A stretch of 64,000 nucleotides of DNA. Source: Affinibrenneria salicis. Lineage in GTDB: Bacteria > Pseudomonadota > Gammaproteobacteria > Enterobacterales > Enterobacteriaceae. A model generated the notes under the pieces. That model was not told the origin of the DNA and did not search any database. It was given only the letters and a program-made list of their open reading frames with translations. A program made the position numbers and the translations under genes. The stretch lies in NCBI RefSeq assembly GCF_008710095.1, contig NZ_VYKJ01000004.1, forward strand, positions 1-64,000, read 5' to 3'. Each line of letters opens with the position of its first letter. Within the stretch, counting starts at the first letter, position 1. Shown piece after piece: positions 35,990-43,982 of the stretch.

Positions 35990-37201
35990 ATGGATATAGT
36001 CGGTGGTGTATATAAAGAAAACTGTCTAAGTCCCGACTGGCACGGTATTTATGGCTCAGGCGGCCGGGCTGCTCTTGCAATATGTGAGATGGGAGTTGAT
36101 GTAATATTACACACGTTTCTTCCTGATGACTTCAAAATAATTCTTATTCAAGAGTCAAAGTATTGCAAAGGCAATCTTAGTGTTAATCAATATGAAACGG
36201 ATGAGAGGTTAGAATTTAATTATACGTATGGTCTGGCCCACGTAACCCCTCCAAAATCAAATCATTCTGATAAAGAAATTTTTTTAAAATGCAAAAAAGC
36301 ACTTATTTTTGGAATGATTGAATGTAAGACATTAATAGAAGCTGAGTATGCCGTTTATGATCCTCAAAGTACGTTTAAGACATTGTCATTTAAAGAATCA
36401 GGTTCGTCTGCTAAGCATCTTGCATTAGTGCTTAATGAATCAGAAGCAGCTGTTCTGGCTTCTAAGGAACCATTAACAGATCCCAAGGAAATAATATTTA
36501 CTATTGCTGAAAACGAGTCAGCAGAGGTTGTTGTTTTAAAAAGAGGTCCTGCAGGGGCAATCGTTTACCATAACGGAATATATACGACTGTCCCAGCATA
36601 TATGACAGATATAGTATGGAAAATTGGCTCAGGTGATTGTTTTTCGGCTTATTTTGCCTATAACTGGTTAGAATTAAAATTACCTCCAGAAATTTGCGCA
36701 TTTAATGCTTCTTTGGCTACCTCTTATTATTGCCAAACTCAGTGTTTTCCAAGTGATTTTCACCTTAATGAATACCATCCTAAACCTGTTATAGTTAACA
36801 ATACAGCTAGAGCTAAAGTTTATATTGCAGGACCAATATTCACTCTTGCACAGTTATGGATTATAGAGCAACTAAGAAACAATTTTATGGATATGGGATT
36901 AGATGTCTTTTCACCCTACCATGATGTGGGGTTAATTAACAATAAATATGATATTTATGACAACGATATAACTGGTATTGAAGAAGCAGACATTATTTTT
37001 GCTATAATCGATGGTCTAGATAGTGGAACTATATTTGAGATCGGTTTTGCTACAGCAAAAGGGAAAAAAGTAATTATTTATAATGAAAATGTAAGTGAAA
37101 AAGATTTAGTTATGTTTTCTGGAGAGAATACAGAAATAGTTTCAGATTTCGTAACTGCCATTTATAAAACCATCTGGTTATCATTATGCATAACAAAATA
37201 G
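35990..37201 (+). CDS. PfkB-like kinase fused to a nucleoside 2-deoxyribosyltransferase-like domain
   Basis: A 403-residue two-domain protein. Residues 1-265 form a PfkB/ribokinase fold: GIYGSGGRAALAI near the start and IGSGDCFSAYF near residue 216 with the catalytic Asp of the GxGD motif. Residues 275-403 form a nucleoside 2-deoxyribosyltransferase (NDT) domain: AKVYIAGPIFTLAQ, a conserved Asp segment (EEADIIFAIIDG), and DSGTIFEIGFATAKGK with the nucleophile Glu near 350. NDT enzymes cut N-glycosidic bonds; an NDT-like protein is the NAD-consuming effector in retron-Eco1. The kinase half suggests a nucleoside or sugar nucleotide as ligand. Overlaps the QueC-like gene by 16 bases. Confidence 0.8.
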   Translation: MDIVGGVYKENCLSPDWHGIYGSGGRAALAICEMGVDVILHTFLPDDFKIILIQESKYCKGNLSVNQYETDERLEFNYTYGLAHVTPPKSNHSDKEIFLKCKKALIFGMIECKTLIEAEYAVYDPQSTFKTLSFKESGSSAKHLALVLNESEAAVLASKEPLTDPKEIIFTIAENESAEVVVLKRGPAGAIVYHNGIYTTVPAYMTDIVWKIGSGDCFSAYFAYNWLELKLPPEICAFNASLATSYYCQTQCFPSDFHLNEYHPKPVIVNNTARAKVYIAGPIFTLAQLWIIEQLRNNFMDMGLDVFSPYHDVGLINNKYDIYDNDITGIEEADIIFAIIDGLDSGTIFEIGFATAKGKKVIIYNENVSEKDLVMFSGENTEIVSDFVTAIYKTIWLSLCITK

Positions 37202-37782
37202 GTCTTATATTATCAGGTGGCATGGATTCTATATCTATTGCTTGGTGGAAAAAACCTGATATAGCTTTCACTGTTGATTATGGACAAAAAGCTGCGAAGG
37301 CTGAAATTCAATCCTCAACTCAAATATGCAAAACATTAAATATACCACACTATATTATAGCAGTAGATTGCAGTAGTTTAGGATCAGGAGATATGGCTGG
37401 AAAAAAATCAGATAAGAATGCTCCTGAAAGTGATTGGTGGCCTTACAGAAATCAAATGCTCATTACGCTAGTTGCGATGAAAGCAATTAGTCTCGATGTA
37501 AAAAAACTATTAATAGGAACTGTCAGCAATGATGCATTTCATAAAGATGGTAGCCAAGAATTTATTAAATCAATATCAAATTTATTAGAATTACAAGAAG
37601 GAGGTATTAGCATTCAAGCTCCTGCAATTAACATGTCAACCATAGAGCTTATAAAAGAATCTAAAATTCCTCATGAACATTTGCTATGGGCACACAGCTG
37701 TCATACCAGTAATATACCTTGTGGTAGATGTAGGGGTTGCAATAAGTATCATAATATTCTTCATGAGTTAGGAATATCATAA
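37186..37782 (+). CDS. QueC-like PP-loop enzyme in the defence-like operon
   Basis: A 198-residue relative of 7-cyano-7-deazaguanine synthase. The PP-loop SGGMDS at residues 10-15 adenylates a carboxylate; the zinc cysteines are complete (Cys172, 179, 182, 185 in HSCHTSNIPCGRCRGC). WWPYRNQML replaces the QueC PxRN motif. It is shorter than housekeeping QueC and no queD, queE or queF lies nearby, so it is not a queuosine gene. QueC-like enzymes occur in antiphage systems (type IV CBASS, Qat). It could modify a protein terminus or small molecule made or used by its neighbours. Confidence 0.82.
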   Translation: MHNKIGLILSGGMDSISIAWWKKPDIAFTVDYGQKAAKAEIQSSTQICKTLNIPHYIIAVDCSSLGSGDMAGKKSDKNAPESDWWPYRNQMLITLVAMKAISLDVKKLLIGTVSNDAFHKDGSQEFIKSISNLLELQEGGISIQAPAINMSTIELIKESKIPHEHLLWAHSCHTSNIPCGRCRGCNKYHNILHELGIS

Positions 37783-37811
37783 AGACTATTTTTACAAGCT
37801 ATGGAGCATAT

Positions 37812-39743
37812 ATGATTAATAATATATTAGTGAAGAATTTCAAGGCATTGAATACAAATGATGCTATAGATGTTAGCTCATGTCTGTTTTTATGTGGCCC
37901 TAATAGTAGCGGTAAAAGTTCTTTTATCCAAGCTTTACTAATGATTGCTCAAACATTTTCAGAGCAATTTATAAGCAACAGAATTGTTTTGAATGGTAAT
38001 TTAACCAGACTTGGATCTTTTTCAGAATTAAAAAACCACAATACTAATGAAAATAATATTTTTATTTCGTTCGATTTATTCCCCGAACATAATAGTTCAA
38101 TTCAGGAGGAATCATTAGATAAAATCACATTCGCTTTCTCGTTTGGGGAAATAAAACATAATACTCCAAATGATGATTACCATCCGGCAATCTCTGCATT
38201 AAAAATAATGGCTGTACAATACAGCGACTCTTCATCAACAGAAGAAAAAGTGATTCTTTCTATAAACTGGAATAAAAACATACAAAATGATTCAGAACTC
38301 GCTAATATAGAATTATCATCAAGGGATAATCTCAATTTAGAAAAGGTATTTCCCGACTTTAAATTTACCGACATTTCTGATTTTGAGGGAATATTGCCTG
38401 CAAAGTTAACATTAGAATACGACATCTCAAAAAAAATAAGCCAAGACCTAATACCATACATAATTGATGAACATAAATATTTTGTAAAAAAAACCATATC
38501 CTCCGAACAGGAAAAAATAGAATTATCTAATCTCTTAATCCCTAGAGAATTATCTAAGCTTATATTTAATAAGATTGAGAAAAAAATTCAAGAAATAAAG
38601 GAAAAAATAAATATTCCTCAAGAGATAATTGATTACAAAAGAAAAAATAAAAAATCATCATCCTTTATAGAATTAGAAAATTTCAAGGAGAGTTTTATCT
38701 CTATCAACTACCATCTAACCCCCGATGAAATCCCTACACATTTTCTAGAAACAAATATTCATATAAAGGAATGGCAATTTTTTGTTTCTAATCTTAGTGA
38801 TAGTGTAAGACAACAACTAATAATTTTATTAGATGAGAATAGAGTTGAACTTCAAGAGTTGTGGTACTCATTATCAGATAAAAAAACCAGCTATGCTAAA
38901 TACTCATTACCAATTCTTGAAAGAATACGAAAGGATATTACTTATTTCTTTTCAAAAAGCTTAAAATACCTCGGTCCTTTACGTAATGCACCTCAACCTG
39001 TCTATACAACAAACCAATATGATTTAGATAGTGTAGGTCTGAAAGGTGAATTTACAGCATCTATACTATACAGAAGGCAATCAGAAATCATTACTTATAA
39101 CTCTCCAATTTTATATAATAAAAGTCAAAACATAAAATTCGAAGAAAAAGAGGAGAGTTTATATGATGCTTGTATATCGTGGCTATCATATTTAGGGGTG
39201 CTTGAAGATATTTCTATAAATGATAGAGGTAATCTTGGTTATGATCTACAAGTAAAGACGCCAGATGACAAAAAATTCCAAGACTTAACACATGTTGGTG
39301 TAGGAGTGAGCCAAGTATTACCAATCGTTGTGATTCTCCTTCTTTCGAAAAAGAACGACACGCTTATTTTTGAACAACCCGAATTACACTTACATCCAAA
39401 AATTCAATCAAGATTGTGCGATCTCTTCTTAGCAACCGCTATGTTAGGCCGACAGTGTATAATTGAAACACATAGTGAATATATGATTAATAGATTGCGC
39501 CTAAGAATTGCACAAGCGCCAGATGAACTATACATAAAAAAATACTCTCTTTACTTTATTAATAAAAATCAAGGTATCTCAGATTTTAAAAAAATAAGAA
39601 TAAATAAATTCGGAGCAATTCCAGACTGGCCTGATGATTTTTTCGATCAAACAGAGAGAGAAATAGAAAGAATTTTTATTGCTGCTAGCCAAAAAAATAA
39701 TAAAGAGAAAAATAAGAGGTTTGATAAAAATGCTAATTATTAA
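37812..39743 (+). CDS. DUF3696-type AAA ATPase, probable sensor/motor of the defence-like operon
   Basis: A 643-residue cytoplasmic ABC/SMC-like ATPase. Walker A GPNSSGKSS at residues 29-37; a long insertion with charged helices (about 150-370); then GVGVSQVLPIVVIL (signature-like), Walker B TLIFEQPELHLHP near 517-529, and GRQCIIETHSEYMINRLRLRI, the DUF3696 hallmark with the switch histidine. Such ATPases drive or gate effectors in many bacterial defence systems (Septu, Gabija, Qat-like, retron-associated). The nuclease domain of OLD proteins (Toprim) is absent. Its 3' end overlaps the next gene by 14 bases. Confidence 0.85.
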   Translation: MINNILVKNFKALNTNDAIDVSSCLFLCGPNSSGKSSFIQALLMIAQTFSEQFISNRIVLNGNLTRLGSFSELKNHNTNENNIFISFDLFPEHNSSIQEESLDKITFAFSFGEIKHNTPNDDYHPAISALKIMAVQYSDSSSTEEKVILSINWNKNIQNDSELANIELSSRDNLNLEKVFPDFKFTDISDFEGILPAKLTLEYDISKKISQDLIPYIIDEHKYFVKKTISSEQEKIELSNLLIPRELSKLIFNKIEKKIQEIKEKINIPQEIIDYKRKNKKSSSFIELENFKESFISINYHLTPDEIPTHFLETNIHIKEWQFFVSNLSDSVRQQLIILLDENRVELQELWYSLSDKKTSYAKYSLPILERIRKDITYFFSKSLKYLGPLRNAPQPVYTTNQYDLDSVGLKGEFTASILYRRQSEIITYNSPILYNKSQNIKFEEKEESLYDACISWLSYLGVLEDISINDRGNLGYDLQVKTPDDKKFQDLTHVGVGVSQVLPIVVILLLSKKNDTLIFEQPELHLHPKIQSRLCDLFLATAMLGRQCIIETHSEYMINRLRLRIAQAPDELYIKKYSLYFINKNQGISDFKKIRINKFGAIPDWPDDFFDQTEREIERIFIAASQKNNKEKNKRFDKNANY

Positions 39744-40758
39744 CCTAGAATATCTTATTGCTCCATTGTTATGTAAACAGCAATGTATCGAAGATTTTGC
39801 AGACAACTTGAGAATAATATATGAAGTTATTGTTAATTCAGATCTAGAGATTGTACGAGAAGAGCGAATTATCGATAAAATGATTGCGGCACAATATTTC
39901 CCTTCCGAGCGGATATTTAAAAGTATCATTTCAAAAAACCCTGATACCATTTATAGTTCCCAAGACATAGTTAAATTATTAAATAGAGTTATTGGGCTAT
40001 TAAATGATTACGATAATAATATAGATTCACATGAGATAGAATGGGGGAATCAATTTGTAACCCCACAATTGAAATATCTATCAAATGACAGAATGGAGCA
40101 TTTCAAAAAATTATTCTACAAGGCATCATTTAGATTAATCTTAGAAAGGAAAGAGTTTTTTATTTTGTTCTCCCAAGAGTGCAATGAATTTAAAAATAGT
40201 AGAGATATACAAATAAAAACCATTATAAATGATATTTACCCTCCTATTAATCATTCGCTTCCAATTCCAATTGATAATTCACTTACATTATATAGTGACA
40301 TCAGGAAGATTTTAGAAAATATAAAAACTCAAACTTTTTACAACAATGCAGATAATGCAAAAAAATTAAAACTAGCTTTTTATTGTGGTACTATTGAATA
40401 TGCAAAAAAAAATAGGCTGAAAAATTATATTTGTTGGGATGATTTTGATGTAGGTGATGGTTTTTTGCAATCTCTTTCAAGAAACCAATGTGCCGGAAAT
40501 CAACAATTTTCATCTGTACTTTTTAATACGGTTATTCGTATTCTTTATCGCGAAGCGGCAGATCTTGAAGTTAAGCCCTTTATGACGGCTAAAAACTCTG
40601 GTAAGCAAAGAATCTTTGAGGGGTTAAAAGCATATAGATGCCATATAACTAAGCACCACGAAGCACTAAGACTCATGTTTTGGGTTGACACCGAAAGTCA
40701 AAAAATAACTCTTGCCAACGTTGGTCCTAAAATGGAATTAATTATTTTAGAACCGTAA
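39730..40758 (+). CDS. Unknown protein closing the defence-like operon
   Basis: A 342-residue AT-rich protein. I place the start at ATG 39730 (MLIINLEYLIAPLL), after AAGAGG; an earlier ATG at 39679 lies inside the ATPase gene. The N-terminal two thirds are mostly helical and charged. The last 70 residues (KNSGKQRIFEGLKAYRCHIT, then HHEALRLMFWVD) are a compact alpha/beta piece that vaguely recalls RelE-type RNase toxins; this is a guess. No signal peptide or membrane segment. Gene overlap with the ATPase argues that the two proteins act together. Confidence 0.6.
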   Translation: MLIINLEYLIAPLLCKQQCIEDFADNLRIIYEVIVNSDLEIVREERIIDKMIAAQYFPSERIFKSIISKNPDTIYSSQDIVKLLNRVIGLLNDYDNNIDSHEIEWGNQFVTPQLKYLSNDRMEHFKKLFYKASFRLILERKEFFILFSQECNEFKNSRDIQIKTIINDIYPPINHSLPIPIDNSLTLYSDIRKILENIKTQTFYNNADNAKKLKLAFYCGTIEYAKKNRLKNYICWDDFDVGDGFLQSLSRNQCAGNQQFSSVLFNTVIRILYREAADLEVKPFMTAKNSGKQRIFEGLKAYRCHITKHHEALRLMFWVDTESQKITLANVGPKMELIILEP

Positions 40759-40939
40759 ATTAATTTCAATGTTGCTTATTACTAAGTTAAGAAATTTTTT
40801 GCGAAAGCAGCAAAAATATTAGTTAAATAATATTCTCAACATATTAACCAGCGAGATAAAGAATTTCTTAGACTAAAACGATAATAATACAGCAGTAGGG
40901 ATAGATAATCACTAACGTCAGTTATTGGCACTACAACTA

Positions 40940-41060
40940 ATCCGATCATTTTATTACGGCCAAAACAACAACATGAAACGTGACAGATATCACATTTTAA
41001 AACAAAAATAACATTTGGGGCTTTAATGAGGGCCTCATTTTTGATTTTAAAAAATAAATA
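40940..41060 (+). repeat. Right-end repeat of island 1
   Basis: ATCACATTTTAAAACAAAAA and the following TTTGGGGCTTTAATGAGGGC are repeated with small changes at about 43400-43510, each time just before a tRNA-like attachment end. This looks like the conserved right end of the element family. Apart from it, 40759-41094 contains no gene. Confidence 0.65.
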
Positions 41061-41094
41061 CAATTAAATTCAATACGATAGACAAGAATTCGCA

Positions 41095-41219
41095 TCCAGT
41101 CAGAGGAGCCAAATTTTAGTTTCATGACGTTGCTGTAAGTCCTGAAGCGTATAAAAAAAAGAAGTTATCTTTACCCGGTTATCCTGCAAAGGATTACCGG
41201 GTTTTTTGACATACATGGT
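41095..41219 (+). repeat. Attachment-type direct repeat, copy 2 (attR of island 1)
   Basis: TCCAGTCAGAGGAGCCA, the tRNA-Asn 3' end, followed by the same 108 bases as at 31043-31150, including the terminator hairpin at 41173-41207 with six T. Marks the right edge of the first island. Confidence 0.85.
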
Positions 41220-41653
41220 TTGTGGGTTGAGGTGATTCTCTAATATGTTCTGTACCGAGGCGAGGTAGGGGTAAATCTGACAGTCGGCTCAGGGTGAAAT
41301 ATAGTCATTCATCCCCTGATAAATGACACGTTGAAGTGATTCAGGGTATAAACTTATTGATTACGAATATTGAGCGAGAATCACTTGATGATCGCCGCTT
41401 TTCTTTCGAATCCGTAAGTGCTCCACAGCACGCTAACAAATATCCAGGGCTTGCTATATTTCTTTCGAAGAGCGCGGAATACATAAGGGCGATGGCAGTA
41501 AAAGTACAGGCATGGTTGCGAGCCTTAGGAGCATCAATGACAATTTCCCGATACTCAGGGATATATTTTGTGGGTTAACATTTAAGGATACGGAATGTCG
41601 AAGTTAATTTATTATGTTGCAGTCTGCTGATGGGTATATCGCCTCGCAGGATC
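41220..41653. other. Remnant between attR and hydrolase gene
   Basis: The first 80 bases (TGAGGTGATTCTCTAATATG...) match the sequence after the second integrase at 35300-35385, so an element of the same type once stood here and most of it was deleted. An 80-residue open frame at 41336-41578 has no good start or family; I treat it as doubtful. Confidence 0.45.
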
Positions 41654-41659
41654 ATGATG

Positions 41660-42670
41660 ATGAAATATCTTACCTCTTTTTTTGTCGTAGCCATCATTTT
41701 ATCCGCTTTTTCCTTCATTCGTTTATCTGATTTTGACCTTTCTGGTTATGGGCGGCAGCGGATCATATCATTTAAGCATCATCAGGATGTTTTGCAGGGT
41801 ACGCTGATTCTTCCACCTGATAGAGTTTATCCGCCAGTTGTACTTATAATTCATGGTGATGGCGCTCAGGATCGATGGTCAGGAGATGGATACATTCCTC
41901 TGGTTAAGTTCCTGGTTGAGCAGGGAATAGCCGTTTTTTCATGGGATAAACCCGGCGTAGGAACAAGTACCGGTAACTGGCTGGCACAGACAATGCCTGA
42001 CCGTGCAGAGGAAGCTGCTCTCGCGTTAAAAAAACTGAAAGAACAACCTGAACTGAAAAGAAGTCGCGCAGGATACCTTGGGTTTTCCCAGGCTGGCTGG
42101 GTCGTGCCGCATGCAGGTCAACTGGCTACACCCGATTTTGTTGTGCTGGCCGGTGCGGCGATAAACTGGCGAAATCAGGGAATATATTATACGGGTCAAC
42201 GGCTTAAATCTGAAGGGTTCACCGCTGTTAATATTCAGAATGCTCAAAGAATTGAAGCAGAGACTTTCGACAGGCAGTTTACGGAAGAGGCGGCTGCGCG
42301 TCCTTGCTTGTCTCGCTGTACCCGGCAGGACTTCGAACGCAGGAATTCTCGAGCAGATGCGACAAAAAATATCTCAGAGATGCATACACCGGTATTGATC
42401 CTGATGGGAGAGAATGATCGAAATGTGGATCCTGATGAAACAATAACTGTCTGGGCCAGAACATTACCCGTGGACACCCCCCGTTGTATCCGGCTGGTTG
42501 CCAATGCGACCCACGGCCTCCTGCGCAGCAAATGGTTTAATTACCAACTCCCCTCTCAGCTACCCCTGTGGAAACAGGGTGTATTTCTGTTGTCCGGGAA
42601 ATATGCATATTCACCCGGAGCACTCGATGCTATTTCACTCTGGATACTTAATCAGGAATGTGTTCACTGA
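41660..42670 (+). CDS. Exported or membrane-anchored alpha/beta hydrolase
   Basis: A 336-residue protein starting MKYLTSFFVVAIILSAFSFI, an N-terminal signal or anchor helix, followed by an alpha/beta-hydrolase fold. VLIIHGDGAQDRW is the oxyanion region; GYLGFSQAGWVVP holds the nucleophile serine; VLILMGENDRNVDP the acid; NATHGLL the histidine. It resembles the dienelactone hydrolase/acyl esterase group. ATG 41660 is eight bases after AGGA; two ATGs lie just upstream. Converges with the GNAT gene, overlapping it by 23 bases. Substrate unknown. Confidence 0.75.
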   Translation: MKYLTSFFVVAIILSAFSFIRLSDFDLSGYGRQRIISFKHHQDVLQGTLILPPDRVYPPVVLIIHGDGAQDRWSGDGYIPLVKFLVEQGIAVFSWDKPGVGTSTGNWLAQTMPDRAEEAALALKKLKEQPELKRSRAGYLGFSQAGWVVPHAGQLATPDFVVLAGAAINWRNQGIYYTGQRLKSEGFTAVNIQNAQRIEAETFDRQFTEEAAARPCLSRCTRQDFERRNSRADATKNISEMHTPVLILMGENDRNVDPDETITVWARTLPVDTPRCIRLVANATHGLLRSKWFNYQLPSQLPLWKQGVFLLSGKYAYSPGALDAISLWILNQECVH

Positions 42671-43277
42671 ACTGCATCCGTACTGCTTGCCGAAAGCCAA
42701 ATAGCGGGGCGGAAAAAATGAATTTTTTTCGCCCTATTTCGTAAAAACCATTACGTTCATAAAGTCTTCGCGCTCTTTCATTATCTGCAATCACATCAAG
42801 AATAACTTTTTTCCCCTGAGCACGGGCCATGTTTTTGATATGGCATAGTAGCATCTGCCCAATCCCCATACCTCGTACAGGTTCATTTACACAGATACTT
42901 TCTATCATTATTTCATCTTCAGTTGGCTTATAATCCAACTGACTCATTATCAACGCGCGTACTATCCCTCCTGGGATACCGTATTCTTCACAGAAGGTGG
43001 CAAGTGTCGGATTGACAAAAGATTGCCCACTATTTTTTATCGCTGCGAAACCAGCAAGCTGCCCGGTGGAATCAATTGCGCAGATAGCCTGTTCAGAAAC
43101 GATACAACGCTCCAGGAATTGCAGCGTCTTCTCTTCAGATCCAAGAATGAAACGTAATTTTTTGGAAAAAGCTTTCCAGAAGAGGCTTAGCGTCGGACAG
43201 AGTAGACCGGGGGGGATCCCCCTCACAATAGAAACGGTCAATTGATTGGTTGACTGAAAGATAACCTTATCAGACAT
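42648..43277 (-). CDS. GNAT-family N-acetyltransferase
   Basis: A 209-residue acetyltransferase. MIESICVNEPVRGMGIGQML is the acetyl-CoA pyrophosphate-binding motif (V/I)x3RGxGxG; VIADNERARRLYERNGF is the usual C-terminal motif. ATG 43277 follows an AAGGGGA site. Overlaps tail-to-tail with the hydrolase. It may act on amines or antibiotics, but nothing in the sequence fixes the acceptor. Cargo of the second, small element (41.1-43.5 kb). Confidence 0.8.
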   Translation of the reverse strand: MSDKVIFQSTNQLTVSIVRGIPPGLLCPTLSLFWKAFSKKLRFILGSEEKTLQFLERCIVSEQAICAIDSTGQLAGFAAIKNSGQSFVNPTLATFCEEYGIPGGIVRALIMSQLDYKPTEDEIMIESICVNEPVRGMGIGQMLLCHIKNMARAQGKKVILDVIADNERARRLYERNGFYEIGRKKFIFSAPLFGFRQAVRMQFSEHIPD

Positions 43278-43399
43278 GACGGCATCCCCTTCAAATATGG
43301 CGTTAACGATTACCACACTGTCTCGTTTCTCAAAGGATTTTCCAGTTCACCGTTGATTGACGCTTTATGATATTAGTCATGTTCGCTATGCATAAGCCA

Positions 43400-43510
43400 A
43401 TTATCTTATTACAGGTCAGCACAAGACAAACATCACATTTCAAAACAGCAATAACGTTTGGGGCCTTTAATGAGGGCCTCATTTCAACTTTAAAAATTCA
43501 ATAAGATACG
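43400..43510 (+). repeat. Right-end repeat, second copy
   Basis: Parallels 40940-41060, including TTTGGGGCCTTTAATGAGGG, and is followed by a tRNA-Asn-like 3' end at 43523. Confidence 0.65.
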
Positions 43511-43522
43511 TGGAACGCAGCA

Positions 43523-43550
43523 TCCAGTCAGGGAGCCATTTTCCTGTTTT
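43523..43550 (+). repeat. Attachment end, copy 3
   Basis: TCCAGTCAGGGAGCCA is the tRNA-Asn 3' end with changes, followed by sequence that recurs at 47461 and leads into an integrase start at 43700. Confidence 0.65.
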
Positions 43551-43699
43551 CATGCATCTTTGTAAATTCCTATTTGTACATTGATTCAATGGGTTATCGT
43601 AAAAATCCTTCCCGATGCGCTTCTGGTTTTCCCTTTGCATCGGGAAAAGTAGTGGTCAGATTTGGGGTCAGGTCGGTTCGATGACGGAGTGACCCCCAT

Positions 43700-43845
43700 A
43701 TGCCCCTTTCCAACGCACAAATTCGCAGCCTCAAGGCAAAATCCAAACCCCGCAAAGTAGCCGATTCTCATGGCCTGTACCTTCTGGTCAATCCCGGCGG
43801 TTCACGTCTCCGGTATCTCAAATATCGTATCCACGTAAAAATAGC
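43700..43845 (+). pseudogene. Truncated P4-type integrase, N-terminus only
   Basis: ATG 43700 opens MPLSNAQIRSLKAKSKPRKV, then DSHGLYLLVNPGGSRLRYLKYR, the arm-binding domain of a P4-type integrase, at the same distance from its attachment end as the intact gene at 31208. After about 48 codons the sequence changes abruptly to an IS3-like fragment. Inactive. Confidence 0.8.
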
Positions 43846-43982
43846 CGTGAGCCTGATGCTGACCGTGCCATCAAACGCAGTCTTGTCAGTGAAGTCTGGA
43901 ACGCCAGTGGTGGTTCTGCTGGCGCCAGAAGTAGCGCCACGATGGTGTATCTGATGCAGACTGATTGCCCACAGACGGCGAA
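43846..43982 (+). pseudogene. IS3-family OrfB fragment
   Basis: Reads EPDADRAIKRSLVSEVWNAS followed by GGSAGARSSATMV, the start of an IS3-type OrfB region, joined directly to the broken integrase and ending before the oxidoreductase gene. Only about 45 codons remain. Confidence 0.55.

Noticed and set aside
35672..40758. Calling the operon a known Qat system or type IV CBASS
   Set aside because: QueC-like and ATPase genes fit Qat, but there is no TatD nuclease and the PfkB-NDT fusion is not a Qat part. No CD-NTase or cap genes for CBASS.
41336..41578. 80-residue hypothetical protein after attR
   Set aside because: No clear start site or known motif, and it lies in deletion debris; mentioned in the gap entry only.
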